Positions 29,522-41,080 of a stretch of 64,000 nucleotides of DNA are shown in pieces. Position 1 is the stretch's first letter, and each line of letters begins with the position of its first letter. The notes below the pieces were generated by a model that saw nothing but the letters and a program-made list of their open reading frames with translations, had not been told where the DNA came from and searched no databases. A program made the translations under genes and the position numbers. Source of the stretch: Tragulus kanchil (Eukaryota > Chordata > Mammalia > Artiodactyla > Tragulidae). The stretch spans positions 207,076,939 through 207,140,938 of the forward strand of contig JAIOJX010000032.1 of assembly GCA_022376925.1 (NCBI GenBank), written 5' to 3'.

Positions 29522-31767
29522 GCCTGACGAACCACATGCAAGACCAAGAAGGAAGGGCCAGCCAGGCCAAAGGTCTAAGCGTTCACTCTTCAAATCATTT
29601 ACCCGGCACTTCTAACGGGGCCCAAATCGCCAAGCTTCCAAACCCAGCACAAACGAGAATAGAAAAGTGTTCCGTAAAATTTAAACTGAACTTTACTTGG
29701 ATCAGTTTCTCCTTTAGAGTGTGGGGGTGGAGAGTGACTTTCCAGGGACCGTAAGCACCCCCTCCCCCAGACTCATCACTGTGAAAAGTGAAACTGCTAG
29801 GTGTTCATCTTCCAACCCTTTTAAGACCCCACGAGCTGCAGCCCACCAGGCTCCTCTGTCCACAGAATTTACCGGGCAAGAGTACTGGAGTGGGTAGACA
29901 TCCCTTCTCCAGGGATCCTCCGGACCCAGGGATCGAGCCCAGGTCTCCTTCACTGGAGACAGATTCGAGACGCCGGGGAAGACTCATCACGACCACGTAA
30001 GAACTCTGGAAGCAGCCCACTGGAACCGCTGCTTCTTTTTCCTGCTGGCCTCGGCCTGGCTACTAATTACCTCTGACCAAGGCCTGTTTGGATGTCAGTA
30101 TCACTCCCGAAACACAAGACCTGAGCCTCCCCAGTCCACCTTCCTTGCCACTGGGCTGGGCTTACTGGCATGTGCAAGGCAACCAGGGGCACCCCTGGCC
30201 CCCAGCCACCTTGTGCGGCCAGGATGGGGTGCGGCAGGCACCCTAGAGCCAGGCTCTGTCCTGTACTCTAGTCTCTCTAAGAGAGGACAGCACGTTTAGC
30301 CAGGAGCAGCACAGACACATCTTATTTCTCAGTAATTAACCACACCGCGAGCGGTATGACGGTGTGGAGCCAGAATGAGCTGGTTCAGCCCACCCTCACC
30401 CAGGCCTGTCCTCACCTGCCTCTTGCCGCTCTCAGCACCCCTCCAGCTCCTCCTCCAGCCCCCACCTAGGCAACTCAGGAGCCCCCTTTCCTGCTGCACC
30501 ATTCCCATGGGAGCAGCTGCCCGATGCACATGGGTGAGGGTGGACGTGGGAACAGAAGCAGAGGGCAAGGAGACTGGAAGACCTTGTGAAGCCTCCCGGC
30601 CAACCTGGAGTTGGGGCAGTGAGGCTTTTTTTTTGGATAGTTGTCTATGTAACAGGCCTGACGAACCACATGCAAGACCAAGAAGGAAGGGCCAGCCAGG
30701 CCAAAGGTCTAAGCGTTCACTCTTCAAATCATTTACCCGGCACTTCTAACGGGGCCCAAATCGCCAAGCTTCCAAACCCAGCACAAACGAGAATAGAAAA
30801 GTGTTCCGTAAAATTTAAACTGAACTTTACTTGGATCAGTTTCTCCTTTAGAGTGTGGGGGTGGAGAGTGACTTTCCAGGGACCGTAAGCACCCCCTCCC
30901 CCAGACTCATCACTGTGAAAAGTGAAACTGCTAGGTGTTCATCTTCCAACCCTTTTAAGACCCCACGAGCTGCAGCCCACCAGGCTCCTCTGTCCACAGA
31001 ATTTACCGGGCAAGAGTACTGGAGTGGGTAGACATCCCCTTCTCCAGGGGATCCTCCGGACCCAGGGATCGAGCCCAGGTCTCCTTCACTGGAGACAGAT
31101 TCGAGACGCCGGGGAAGACTCATCACGACCACGTAAGAACTCTGGAAGCAGCCCACTGGAACCGCTGCTTCTTTTTCCTGCTGGCCTCGGCCTGGCTACT
31201 AATTACCTCTGACCAAGGCCTGTTTGGATGTCAGTATCACTCCCGAAACACAAGACCTGAGCCTCCCCAGTCCACCTTCCTTGCCACTGGGCTGGGCTTA
31301 CTGGCATGTGCAAGGCAACCAGGGGCACCCCTGGCCCCCAGCCACCTTGTGCGGCCAGGATGGGGTGCGGCAGGCACCCTAGAGCCAGGCTCTGTCCTGT
31401 ACTCTAGTCTCTCTAAGAGAGGACAGCACGTTTAGCCAGGAGCAGCACAGACACATCTTATTTCTCAGTAATTAACCACACCGCGAGCGGTATGACGGTG
31501 TGGAGCCAGAATGAGCTGGTTCAGCCCACCCTCACCCAGGCCTGTCCTCACCTGCCTCTTGCCGCTCTCAGCACCCCTCCAGCTCCTCCTCCAGCCCCCA
31601 CCTAGGCAACTCAGGAGCCCCCTTTCCTGCTGCACCATTCCCATGGGAGCAGCTGCCCGATGCACATGGGTGAGGGTGGACGTGGGAACAGAAGCAGAGG
31701 GCAAGGAGACTGGAAGACCCCTTGTGAAGCCTCCCCCGGCCAACCTGGAGTTGGGGCAGTGAGAGGC
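29522..31767. repeat. Tandem overlap 11: 29522-30655 repeated at 30656-31767
   Basis: Direct adjacent copy at a spacing of 1,134. It contains an inverted Bov-tA. Homopolymers differ by one base between copies (CCCTTCTCCAGGGATCC against CCCCTTCTCCAGGGGATCC). Confidence 0.96.
29800..29972 (-). mobile_element. Bov-tA SINE (inverted); copy at 30934-31108
   Basis: Complement of the ruminant Bov-tA body: CACGAGCTGCAGCCCACCAG, GCAAGAGTACTGGAGTGGGT, CAGGGATCGAGCCCAGGTCT. One insertion, repeated by overlap 11. Confidence 0.85.
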
Positions 31768-32044
31768 GTGGTGTTTTATTTCTGCTTAATCAGCGACTCA
31801 TTCTGCTCAAGCTGACCCCTGTCAGCGCTGAGAAGGATCCCGTGAAGGGCTGGGAGTTCCAGGGAAGAAGAGGGTCCCACGCCCAGCTAAAGCCAACCTG
31901 GGCCATGGCGGGAGTCCCACCCCCAGCTGGAACCAGCCTGGCCACACCCTCCCCCAGCCAGTGGCACGGGGAAGGAGAGGGCCCAGCTCCATGAACCCAG
32001 GTGTTTCTAAGGAAGAAAACACCTAACAGGACCCAGGTTACTTG

Positions 32045-32175
32045 AGATACCTCATTTCATCAGCATTTCATCAACCTGTGGATGGGCATTATTACCCCCC
32101 CAGCTTAAAGGAATCTACGGCCCAGTGATTTGCGTAGGGTCACACAGCTGTGAGGAGGTGGCTCTGAGTTTCATC
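32045..32175 (+). mobile_element. MIR SINE fragment
   Basis: MIR-like core with CCCAGTGATTTGCGTAGGGT and CACACAGCTGTGAGGAGGTG in PAPLN intron 1. Diverged and incomplete. Confidence 0.6.
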
Positions 32176-32874
32176 CTGGTGTCCCGACACTGGCACCGTG
32201 CCCCCCCCCGCCCGACCTGAGCTGTGACCCCCAGGCAGCAGGCAGGAGGAGAAGCCTGTGCCATGGACCTCAGAATGTGGCATTGAGGAAACAAGAACCG
32301 CGAGGTGGCAGGGGTGAGCTGGGGACGCCAGAGGAAAGGACACAAGGAAGGGCGCTCTAGCTCTGTGGCCGATGCTAAATCCGTGGGGCTTCGGAGCAGT
32401 GCCCGCTGCCCATCACTGATTGCACCCCTGCCTGCCCCTGGGCCCTGGTTGGAGGAGCACTTCTCAGCCTTCCACCGAGGTGGGATCACCTTGCCTTCCC
32501 CACGGCAGCTAGCAGTGTGGGTCCTTAGAGGTCCTGCCAGGCTCAAGAGGCAGGGCTGTGGGTCTCCCTCGTAGCGCGCTCCCCAGGGCGGGCTGCGTCT
32601 GTGCCCTCCATCCTGCCAACGCAGAAGAAGCCTGGCAAGAGCAGCTCCTGGAGCAAGCCTGGCTCAGCAGACAGTCCCCTCCTCAAAGGCTAGGCCCGTG
32701 GTCTAGAAGACTCCCCGTACCTCCTCCGAACCCAGGAAGGTTCTCCAGGGAGCCTTGTCCTTCCGGCCCCTGGATCACCAATTGCCTTCCTGTGTCCACT
32801 GTCTGAACACTAATGAGGTAGCCACCAACCACATGACACCGTTTAAACTCATGCTAATTGAAAGCAAATAAGGG

Positions 32875-33102
32875 CTTCCCTGCTGGTCCAGTGGTCAAGG
32901 ATATGCCTGCCCCGTGCAGGGGACACTGTTTCAATCCCTGGTCCAGAAGATTCCACCTGCCACAACTGAGCCCAAGCACCTACGGCCCGGACTCCTCCAC
33001 AAAAGAAGCCACCACGAGAAGCCCATGCATCGCAACTACAGAGGAGCCCACACGTAGCAACAGAGACCCAGCCCAGCTGATAATAAGATAAATAAAAATT
33101 TT
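32875..33102 (+). mobile_element. CHR-2-type SINE
   Basis: Starts GGCTTCCCTGCTGGTCCAGT, then CAACTGAGCCCAAGCACCTA and CAGCCCAGCTGATAATAAGA, ending in an A/T-rich tail. Confidence 0.85.
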
Positions 33103-33440
33103 AGGGCTTCCCCTGGTGGTCCAGTGGGTAAGGACACCGCCTTGCAGTGCAAGGGGCACCGGTTCCATCCCTGGCCTGGGAAGATCCCACGTGTGGCGGA
33201 GCGGCTGGACCGATGTGTCCAATTACGGAGCCGGAGCTCTGGAGCGCATGCGCCCAGAGCCGGCGCTCTGCGACAACAGATGCCACCGCGATGGGAGGCC
33301 CACACGGGCCACAGAACAAAGACAGATGAAAATAGAGAAACGAAAGACCAATAGAAGTGGCCTGCCCGCACCCCTCCCTCCCCAACCCGACCCCCGCCCA
33401 AAATAAATAAATAAATCTTTAAAAAAAAAAAAAATTTTAA
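33103..33440 (+). mobile_element. CHR-2-type SINE, younger subfamily, directly after another
   Basis: Starts GGGCTTCCCCTGGTGGTCCA; body with CAGTGCAAGGGGCACC and TGTCCAATTACGGAGCCGGA; tail of AAATAAATAAATAAATC then poly(A). It inserted into the A-rich end of the preceding SINE (AAAATTTTA occurs on both sides). Confidence 0.85.
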
Positions 33441-34044
33441 AAAATCAAATAAGATTCGGTTCCTCAGTTGTACTAACTACAGTTCATGCGGTAACCACAT
33501 GAACCCAGTGGCTATCTTACTGGACAGCACAGATATGGAACATTCCCATCATCTCAGAAGGTTCTATCCGACAACACTGCTCTAGATGCTAACCCCAGTG
33601 GCAGCAGGGAGAGGCCGGCACCCCAGACCTCTAGATCCAAACAGCTGCCTTGAGTGGCAGCTGACTTGGGTCACAGGCATGTGGCAGACATCCGGTGGGA
33701 TGGCCATTTGGCCCTGCACCTTGGCGGGCGCCAGCACGGACGCCTCTTCTTCCACATGGACTGACCACCCTCAGGACATCCCAGCATTAGCAGCGTGCCC
33801 AGAACCTTCCAAAGGGGGAAAGTTCTGGGAGGTTGCTCCAAATGCTGCACACTGTGCTCCAAAGGCAGACGGGAAGTTCTGGGCACCAGAGGTTTCAAGG
33901 TCCCACCTCGCTTTAAAGGAGCTCAGGCTGAGGGTTCGCCTCCTCCCACCCCGCCGTCCCTGACATGGCCAGTGGCTCCAGGCGTCGGGCTCTCCGACCC
34001 GCGGCGACCCTGGGCGGGGGGGAGGGGAGAAGGGTCGCACTCAC

Positions 34045-34098
34045 CGAGGACCCGGGCGCCGGGGCCAGCAGCAGGGGCAGGAGCAGGAGCAGCCGCAT
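34045..34098 (-). CDS. PAPLN: PAPLN coding exon 1 (left copy): signal peptide
   Basis: Eighteen codons, MRLLLLLPLLLAPAPGSS, then a TCCTCG/GTGAGT donor. It is a compact hydrophobic secretion signal that joins in phase 0 to APKVRRQ of exon 2, exactly as in human papilin. The ATG has G at -3 and C at +4. A likely acceptor (CTCGCTCAG) lies 11 bp upstream, so the exon is probably 34045-34109 with a spliced 5'UTR. Confidence 0.94.
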
Positions 34099-34689
34099 CT
34101 CGGCGGGGTCTGAGCGAGAGGTCGAGGTTGGAGCGGGAGGGGCGGGGACAAGGCGCCGCCCCACCCCCTCGATCCGGCGCTCCCCGCGGTCTCCTGGGCC
34201 GGCGCGGAGGTGGCGGCCTGTCCATCCCTCCTGGGGCCCACAGGTGACCCGGCCGCCCGCAGAGGGACTGGACGGGACGCCGTGGGGCACAAAGGAAGGT
34301 CTGTGCCACTTACACAGTGAGAGAGGGAGGGCGGGCCCGTCTGCAACTGGCTTCTAAAGGTTCAAGGGTAACTTCTATCACGGTTTCAGAGGGAAGAAAA
34401 GAGAGCAATTAAAAACACTTGTTAAAAGACAGGAGTTCAGAATCAAAGCAATCAGACTCACTTTTAATTCACCAAGAAATACTTTTTAAAAAGCCATTAC
34501 CAAAAAAAACACGCCATTATACCACTTGTTTAAAAACTCGTTAATAAAGATGTTTCTTAAAGTCTCTGCAGGTACTTTTTAAAACTCAACTTAAATGTTT
34601 TAGAAATGTTAATTGCGTCTTACTTTAAACCCAAGCCAGAATGGTTCTCTACTGGAGAAGCTCCACCAGCAGGCTCCCTAAGCGGGTGG

Positions 34690-34825
34690 GGGTGGGAGCA
34701 GTGTGTGTGCGTGTGCAAAGTACTGTGTGGGTGTACAAAATGCCTGTGTGGTGTGGCGTGTGCACGCAGTGCGTGCGAGGGCAGCATGTACAGTGAGTGT
34801 GTGTGCGTGTGTGCATGTCCCCGTG
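34690..34825 (+). repeat. TG-rich low-complexity tract; copy at 35833-35968
   Basis: Imperfect TG/CG dinucleotide tract (GTGTGTGTGCGTGTGCAAAG and similar). Open frames inside it are low-complexity and not genes. Confidence 0.8.
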
Positions 34826-35182
34826 CTGGAGAATGACATACACAATGTGCCCCTTTCCGTACCAAACAGTAAACAAGTGCTGACTTGAATGCTTAAGGTT
34901 TAAATTCTGTAACTCTACCATGGTTCTCTTGAATTCTCTTAAACTTGAGATGACTTCAGTTTACAAGAATAAAATAGAGCATGCTAAGCCAAGTTCAGCC
35001 ACTTCCGCCGGAAGTTCTGGGCACCAGAGGTTTCAAGGTCCCACCTCGCTTTAAAGGAGCTCAGGCTGAGGGTTCGCCTCCTCCCACCCCGCCGTCCCTG
35101 ACATGGCCAGTGGCTCCAGGCGTCGGGCTCTCCGACCCGCGGCGACCCTGGGCGGGGGGGAGGGGAGAAGGGTCGCACTCAC

Positions 35183-35236
35183 CGAGGACCCGGGCGCCGG
35201 GGCCAGCAGCAGGGGCAGGAGCAGGAGCAGCCGCAT
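35183..35236 (-). CDS. PAPLN: PAPLN coding exon 1 (right copy): signal peptide
   Basis: Identical second copy of 34045-34098, nearer to the promoter as assembled. Same ATG, donor and upstream CTCGCTCAG acceptor. Confidence 0.92.
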
Positions 35237-36029
35237 CTCGGCGGGGTCTGAGCGAGAGGTCGAGGTTGGAGCGGGAGGGGCGGGGACAAGGCGCCGCCCC
35301 ACCCCCTCGATCCGGCGCTCCCCGCGGTCTCCTGGGCCGGCGCGGAGGTGGCGGCCTGTCCATCCCTCCTGGGGCCCACAGGTGACCCGGCCGCCCGCAG
35401 AGGGACTGGACGGGACGCCGTGGGGCACAAAGGAAGGTCTGTGCCACTTACACAGTGAGAGAGGGAGGGCGGGCCCGTCTGCAACTGGCTTCTAAAGGTT
35501 CAAGGGTAACTTCTATCACGGTTTCAGAGGGAAGAAAAGAGAGCAATTAAAAACACTTGTTAAAAGACAGGAGTTCAGAATCAAAGCAATCAGACTCACT
35601 TTTAATTCACCAAGAAATACTTTTTAAAAAGCCATTACCAAAAAAAAAAAAAAAAGCCATTATACCACTTGTTTAAAAACTCGTTAATAAAGATGTTTCT
35701 TAAAGTCTCTGCAGGTACTTTTTAAAACTCAACTTAAATGTTTTAGAAATGTTAATTGCGTCTTACTTTAAACCCAAGCCAGAATGGTTCTCTACTGGAG
35801 AAGCTCCACCAGCAGGCTCCCTAAGCGGGTGGGGGTGGGAGCAGTGTGTGTGCGTGTGCAAAGTACTGTGTGGGTGTACAAAATGCCTGTGTGGTGTGGC
35901 GTGTGCACGCAGTGCGTGCGAGGGCAGCATGTACAGTGAGTGTGTGTGCGTGTGTGCATGTCCCCGTGCTGGAGAATGACATACACAATGTGCCCCTTTC
36001 CGTACCAAACAGTAAACAAGTGCTGACTT

Positions 36030-38166
36030 GAATGCTTAAGGTTTAAATTCTGTAACTCTACCATGGTTCTCTTGAATTCTCTTAAACTTGAGATGACTTC
36101 AGTTTACAAGAATAAAATAGAGCATGCTAAGCCAAGTTCAGCCAAATAAAACCTGGCACACTGAGCGATGCACATGCTGAGTTAATTTAGTTCCAAGAGT
36201 GATTCGCGTAGGCATCCTTTTCACTGCAAACCAAGCGCTCCCCGGGCCGGCGGGGTGAGGGGCGGCGGCCTAGCCTGGGCTCTGCCGCCTCTCGTGCAAG
36301 AGCCGCGCGCCGGCAGGGAAGCCGAGGTGCCTGGGGAGCCTCGTTCTGGGGCTAACGACGGAGATGCTGCTTCTCTGAGGCTGCCTTCGGGGGGCGGGGA
36401 AGAACACAGCTTAAGGAGAGGCAGCGGGAAGGACGGGAGAGAAGAACTCTACTTAGAGCTGCTATTTCGGAGCCGCGGACGCGCGCCGAGTGGGTCTGCG
36501 GCTCCGCGCCGGGCGTGCCCAGGGCGGGCGTCTAGGGTCCCCATCTAGGGTCAGCATCTCCCAGGCGCCGGCCCCGCGGGGGATCCGGCCCGACGCAGTC
36601 CCCGAGGCGGGGAGGGGCGTATTCCGACGTGAGGAGCGGGCCGGCAACGGGGCTCCGGCGCTCCGGGCGCACCGCCGCTGCAGCACACGGGAAGCGGGGC
36701 GCGCGCGGTCTCCGGGACCCCTGTGCCGAACGGCATCCGACGGAGGGGAGAGCAGAGGGGGCGGGAGGGTTGGCGCGGGGTGCCCGGGTTCCGGCTGTCA
36801 GCCCGGCTGCAGCCCCTCGAGGCTCCGGGTTTCCTTTACCCCGCGACGGGCCCCATCCCGGCCCGAGGACCGGCGACGCGGAGCGGGGACCAGGCGCCGC
36901 GCCCAGCTCAGCAGAGAGCGGGAGGAGGCGAAGTCTCGGGGAACCCGCACTTCCTCCGACGCTGCTCTCCCCGGGAGACTGGCGGGGCAAATTCCTGCAG
37001 CCGCCCAGCGACAAGCCGCCCGGGCCCCTCGGGTCCTGCTCTGCCTCCTACCTGTCTCCTGGAGCCTTGGGCGCGCAGGGCTGGCGGGCCCGAAATAAAC
37101 ATGGAGAATGCTTAAGGTTTAAATTCTGTAACTCTACCATGGTTCTCTTGAATTCTCTTAAACTTGAGATGACTTCAGTTTACAAGAATAAAATAGAGCA
37201 TGCTAAGCCAAGTTCAGCCAAATAAAACCTGGCACACTGAGCGATGCACATGCTGAGTTAATTTAGTTCCAAGAGTGATTCGCGTAGGCATCCTTTTCAC
37301 TGCAAACCAAGCGCTCCCCGGGCCGGCGGGGTGAGGGGCGGCGGCCTAGCCTGGGCTCTGCCGCCTCTCGTGCAAGAGCCGCGCGCCGGCAGGGAAGCCG
37401 AGGTGCCTGGGGAGCCTCGTTCTGGGGCTAACGACGGAGATGCTGCTTCTCTGAGGCTGCCTTCGGGGGGCGGGGAAGAACACAGCTTAAGGAGAGGCAG
37501 CGGGAAGGACGGGAGAGAAGAACTCTACTTAGAGCTGCTATTTCGGAGCCGCGGACGCGCGCCGAGTGGGTCTGCGGCTCCGCGCCGGGCGTGCCCAGGG
37601 CGGGCGTCTAGGGTCCCCATCTAGGGTCAGCATCTCCCAGGCGCCCGCCCCGCCGGGGACCCGGCCCGACGCAGTCCCCGAGGCGGGGAGGGGCGTATTC
37701 CGACGTGAGGAGCGGGCCGGCAACGGGGCTCCGGCGCTCCGGGCGCACCGCCGCTGCAGCACACGGGAAGCGGGGCGCGCGCGGTCTCCGGGACCCCTGT
37801 GCCGAACGGCATCCGACGGAGGGGAGAGCAGAGGGGGCGGGAGGGTTGGCGCGGGGTGCCCGGGTTCCGGCTGTCAGCCCGGCTGCAGCCCCTCGAGGCT
37901 CCGGGTTTCCTTTACCCCGCGACGGGCCCCATCCCGGCCCGAGGACCGGCGACGCGGAGCGGGGACCAGGCGCCGCGCCCAGCTCAGCAGAGAGCGGGAG
38001 GAGGCGAAGTCTCGGGGAACCCGCACTTCCTCCGACGCTGCTCTCCCCGGGAGACTGGCGGGGCAAATTCCTGCAGCCGCCCAGCGACAAGCCGCCCGGG
38101 CCCCTCGGGTCCTGCTCTGCCTCCTACCTGTCTCCTGGAGCCTTGGGCGCGCAGGGCTGGCGGGGC
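36030..38166. repeat. Tandem overlap 13: 36030-37105 repeated at 37106-38166
   Basis: Direct adjacent copy at a spacing of 1,076. It contains the CpG island. Copies differ by clustered substitutions near 36575/37650 (GCGCCGGCCCCGCGGGGGAT against GCGCCCGCCCCGCCGGGGAC). The first 110 bp also occur at 34889-35001. Confidence 0.96.
36240..37089 (-). promoter_or_regulatory. PAPLN: CpG island, left copy (truncated), of the PAPLN 5' end
   Basis: Very CpG-dense sequence with many GGCGGGG and GCGCGCGG elements. It includes a strong minus-strand splice donor, GGAGACAG/GTAGGA, ending an exon at 37052. The island is cut at the overlap junction, leaving only about 37 bp of the putative exon 1. Confidence 0.7.
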
Positions 38167-38290
38167 CTCCCCGTCGGTGCCCGCCCCAGCCCCAGGCTGG
38201 GAGGTCGGCCCGGCCGCCTGGAACGCCTGCGGAGGTTGGGCTTTCTCTCCCCGCCCATCTTTCCCTCATCCCTCTCTGCGGACATCCATC
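37316..38290 (-). promoter_or_regulatory. PAPLN: CpG island and probable noncoding exon 1 of PAPLN
   Basis: Fuller copy of the island. The donor GGAGACAG/GTAGGA recurs, ending an exon at 38128. CpG density falls beyond about 38290, so transcription probably starts between 38128 and 38300. This assignment is inferred from position upstream of the signal-peptide exon, CpG content and a spliced-leader acceptor at the ATG exon. No TATA box was identified. The long open frames through this region reflect GC content. Confidence 0.6.
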
Positions 38291-38785
38291 CCCGGTGACC
38301 GGCGATGCCCAGGGTCTCCATCTCTTTGGGTCCGTGCCAAGGTTTGGTTGGCCTTTCACATGTGCTGGCTCCTGCCCCATTTCCTCTGTACCCAAGTCTT
38401 CCGGTTCTGTGCCATCCTTCCTCCGCGCCCACGTCACAACACAGCCCTGTTTTCAGCCGCCTGCTTGTCTTCTCTACCCCTGAATTCCATGCTTCCGCAC
38501 GACTCAGTTTCTCCACACAGGAGCGTCTGCTTCCCACCTCCCAGTCACCATTTCTCACTGCCTAGAATGCTCTGAAGAAGCCTCTCTGGCCCTGCAAACT
38601 TTCACTCATTCCTCAAGATCGGGGCGACGTCATCCCCTTTAGAAGTCTCCCCACCCCACCCCAGGCAGTTGGGGCCCCCGGCTCCGTCAGCCTCCACCTC
38701 CGTCTGCTGGAGCTCTATGGAGCAGCACCCTGTGGGGATCCGAGTCCCTCTGAGTCAGCAGACAGATCGTACATTCTTGTCACCT

Positions 38786-41049
38786 GTGTCCAAAGCACTC
38801 GTTGGGATTAAGGGAGGAGCTCAATACATGGGATAAATTTAACTTCCCTTCCTCGTTGCCTTTTCTCAACCAAGGCACTCCTTGTCTACCATCTCTGTTT
38901 TGGAAACTTGAAATCACCTATCCCCAGAATAACAGCACCGACCGGGGGACGTGGGGTAGGTCGGGTGATCATGAGGTTGGTTTCTTTTCCTCATCCTCTT
39001 CTGCCTTCAGCCCCTCTCCTAGCCCAGCGGTTGGGCATTTTTCCCCTGGCCTCCTGAGGGGCCGGAAAAAGTCACCAGAGGGAGAGCTTACCCCCTCTTC
39101 AGACCTCCATCTCCTGCAACTTATCTCCGTGGACCATCACGGATGCTCAGACCAAACGCTGATTAAAACATAAGCATGTTAAATTTGGCCCATTTCTTAC
39201 CTATCGGTGAAAAGAGGAGACGCAGCAGCTGTGCAGCCGGGGGCCCCTGGGAACTTGTGTGAATTCTCAGGCAAAGATAAAGCCTGGCGGAGAGAAGGAA
39301 GTGGGATTACCCAGAGCCTCCCTAGAAAAGGAAAATCGTTTCTTCCATTCAAAAAGCCCCACTCCCTGCCTCAGCCAGGAATTTTCTGAGCTTGGTCAAA
39401 GGTCCCTGTCAAGTGGGAGGCAGCTGCCTCCCTTCCTGTGGGGGGTGGGAGGCCAAAGCACCTTCCTGATCTGTCCCTGGTTTTCCTCCGTGACCCCTTC
39501 TCAGACCCCCAGGTTCCTCACCCCTCCCCTCAGCTGCAAAAGAGACCCAGGGGCTCGGAAGACCGAGGCCACACACTGTGTCCCTGGGCCCACCAGCTGG
39601 GCTCTGGCCATTACTGGAGAGGGCAAGCACTTGCCCTTACGTCCACCGTGTCAGAGGGACGCGGTGAGCACAGTGTCCAGCAGATAATCCATTTTTTCTT
39701 TTTTGGCCACTTTTATTGATCTTTCATTTATCTTTGTTCTTTGGCCTGTGTGGGCCTCCCATCGCAGTGGCCTCTCTCGCTGCAGGGCACTGGCTATGGG
39801 CGCATGTGCTCCAGAGCTCCGGCTTGGTAGTTGGACACATCGGTCCAGCCGCTCTCGAGCATGTGGGATCTTCCCAGGCCAGGGATCGAACTGGCGCCCC
39901 TTGCACTGCAAAGTGGTGTCCAAAGCACTCGTTGGGATTAAGGGAGGAGCTCAATACATGGGATAAATTTAACTTCCCTTCCTCGTTGCCTTTTCTCAAC
40001 CAAGGCACTCCTTGTCTACCATCTCTGTTTTGGAAACTTGAAATCACCTATCCCCAGAATAACAGCACCGACCGGGGGACGTGGGGTAGGTCGGGTGATC
40101 ATGAGGTTGGTTTCTTTTCCTCATCCTCTTCTGCCTTCAGCCCCTCTCCTAGCCCAGCGGTTGGGCATTTTTCCCCTGGCCTCCTGAGGGGCCGGAAAAA
40201 GTCACCAGAGGGAGAGCTTACCCCCTCTTCAGACCTCCATCTCCTGCAACTTATCTCCGTGGACCATCACGGATGCTCAGACCAAACGCTGATTAAAACA
40301 TAAGCATGTTAAATTTGGCCCATTTCTTACCTATCGGTGAAAAGAGGAGACGCAGCAGCTGTGCAGCCGGGGGCCCCTGGGAACTTGTGTGAATTCTCAG
40401 GCAAAGATAAAGCCTGGCGGAGAGAAGGAAGTGGGATTACCCAGAGCCTCCCTAGAAAAGGAAAATCGTTTCTTCCATTCAAAAAGCCCCACTCCCTGCC
40501 TCAGCCAGGAATTTTCTGAGCTTGGTCAAAGGTCCCTGTCAAGTGGGAGGCAGCTGCCTCCCTTCCTGTGGGGGGTGGGAGGCCAAAGCACCTTCCTGAT
40601 CTGTCCCTGGTTTTCCTCCGTGACCCCTTCTCAGACCCCCAGGTTCCTCACCCCTCCCCTCAGCTGCAAAAGAGACCCAGGGGCTCGGAAGACCGAGGCC
40701 ACACACTGTGTCCCTGGGCCCACCAGCTGGGCTCTGGCCATTACTGGAGAGGGCAAGCACTTGCCCTTACGTCCACCGTGTCAGAGGGACGCGGTGAGCA
40801 CAGTGTCCAGCAGATAATCCATTTTTTCTTTTTTGGCCACTTTTATTGATCTTTCATTTATCTTTGTTCTTTGGCCTGTGTGGGCCTCCCATCGCAGTGG
40901 CCTCTCTCGCTGCAGGGCACTGGCTATGGGCGCATGTGCTCCAGAGCTCCGGCTTGGTAGTTGGACACATCGGTCCAGCCGCTCTCGAGCATGTGGGATC
41001 TTCCCAGGCCAGGGATCGAACTGGCGCCCCTTGCACTGCAAAGTGGTGT
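38786..41049. repeat. Tandem overlap 14: 38786-39915 repeated at 39916-41049
   Basis: Direct adjacent copy at a spacing of 1,130. The junction falls inside a CHR-2 SINE, where GTGTCC is shared by both sides. Confidence 0.97.
39700..39915 (-). mobile_element. CHR-2-type SINE (inverted), truncated by a junction
   Basis: Complement of the younger CHR-2 form: TCTTTGTTCTTTGGCCTGTG, CATGTGCTCCAGAGCTCCGG, AGGGATCGAACTGGCGCCCC. It ends abruptly at GTGGTGTCC where overlap 14 restarts. Confidence 0.85.
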
Positions 41050-41080
41050 CCTTACGCACTGGACCACCAGGGAAGCCCCA
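40830..41080 (-). mobile_element. CHR-2-type SINE (inverted), complete copy
   Basis: Same element as 39700-39915, continuing to its head, CACTGGACCACCAGGGAAGC. It shows what the truncated copy should look like. Confidence 0.88.

Larger units (their letters stand above)
26164..34044. other. PAPLN intron 1 (between signal-peptide exon and TSP1-1)
   Basis: Long first coding intron. It holds overlaps 10 and 11 and the start of 12, a Bov-tA in reverse orientation, a MIR and two adjacent CHR-2 SINEs. No exon was supported. Collapsed length would be roughly 4.5-5.5 kb. Confidence 0.7.
33872..36144. repeat. Tandem overlap 12: 33872-35009 repeated at 35010-36144
   Basis: Direct adjacent copy at a spacing of 1,138, rising to 1,143 because an A8 run in the left copy is A17 or so in the right. 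It contains the PAPLN start-codon exon. Confidence 0.97.
1..38290 (-). other. PAPLN: PAPLN gene span (papilin), 3' part cut off by window edge
   Basis: Papilin is a secreted extracellular-matrix and basement-membrane glycoprotein of the ADAMTS-like family; it lacks a protease domain. Visible in order on the minus strand are a Leu-rich signal peptide, TSP1-1, an ADAMTS-type cysteine-rich and spacer region, TSP1-2 to TSP1-5, a linker with three GCC cassettes, a Kunitz domain and the first residues of the Ig region. Nineteen coding exons (54,116,61,103,131,124,81,173,124,127,208,183,142,81,256,115,106,478,>=74 bp, one copy each) have mutually compatible phases and canonical GT/AG borders. The Ig and PLAC domains expected from the human protein (about 1,280 residues from memory) are off the left edge. 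Eleven of the 19 coding exons occur twice because of the 1.1-kb overlaps described separately. Identity rests on recognising the human protein. Confidence 0.96.

Noticed and set aside
37566..38483. A plus-strand open frame of 305 codons, and several of 150-260 codons, through the CpG island
   Set aside because: They arise from high GC content, overlap on both strands, contain no recognisable domain, and lie in an inferred promoter. The left copy of the same island gives a different, shorter frame.
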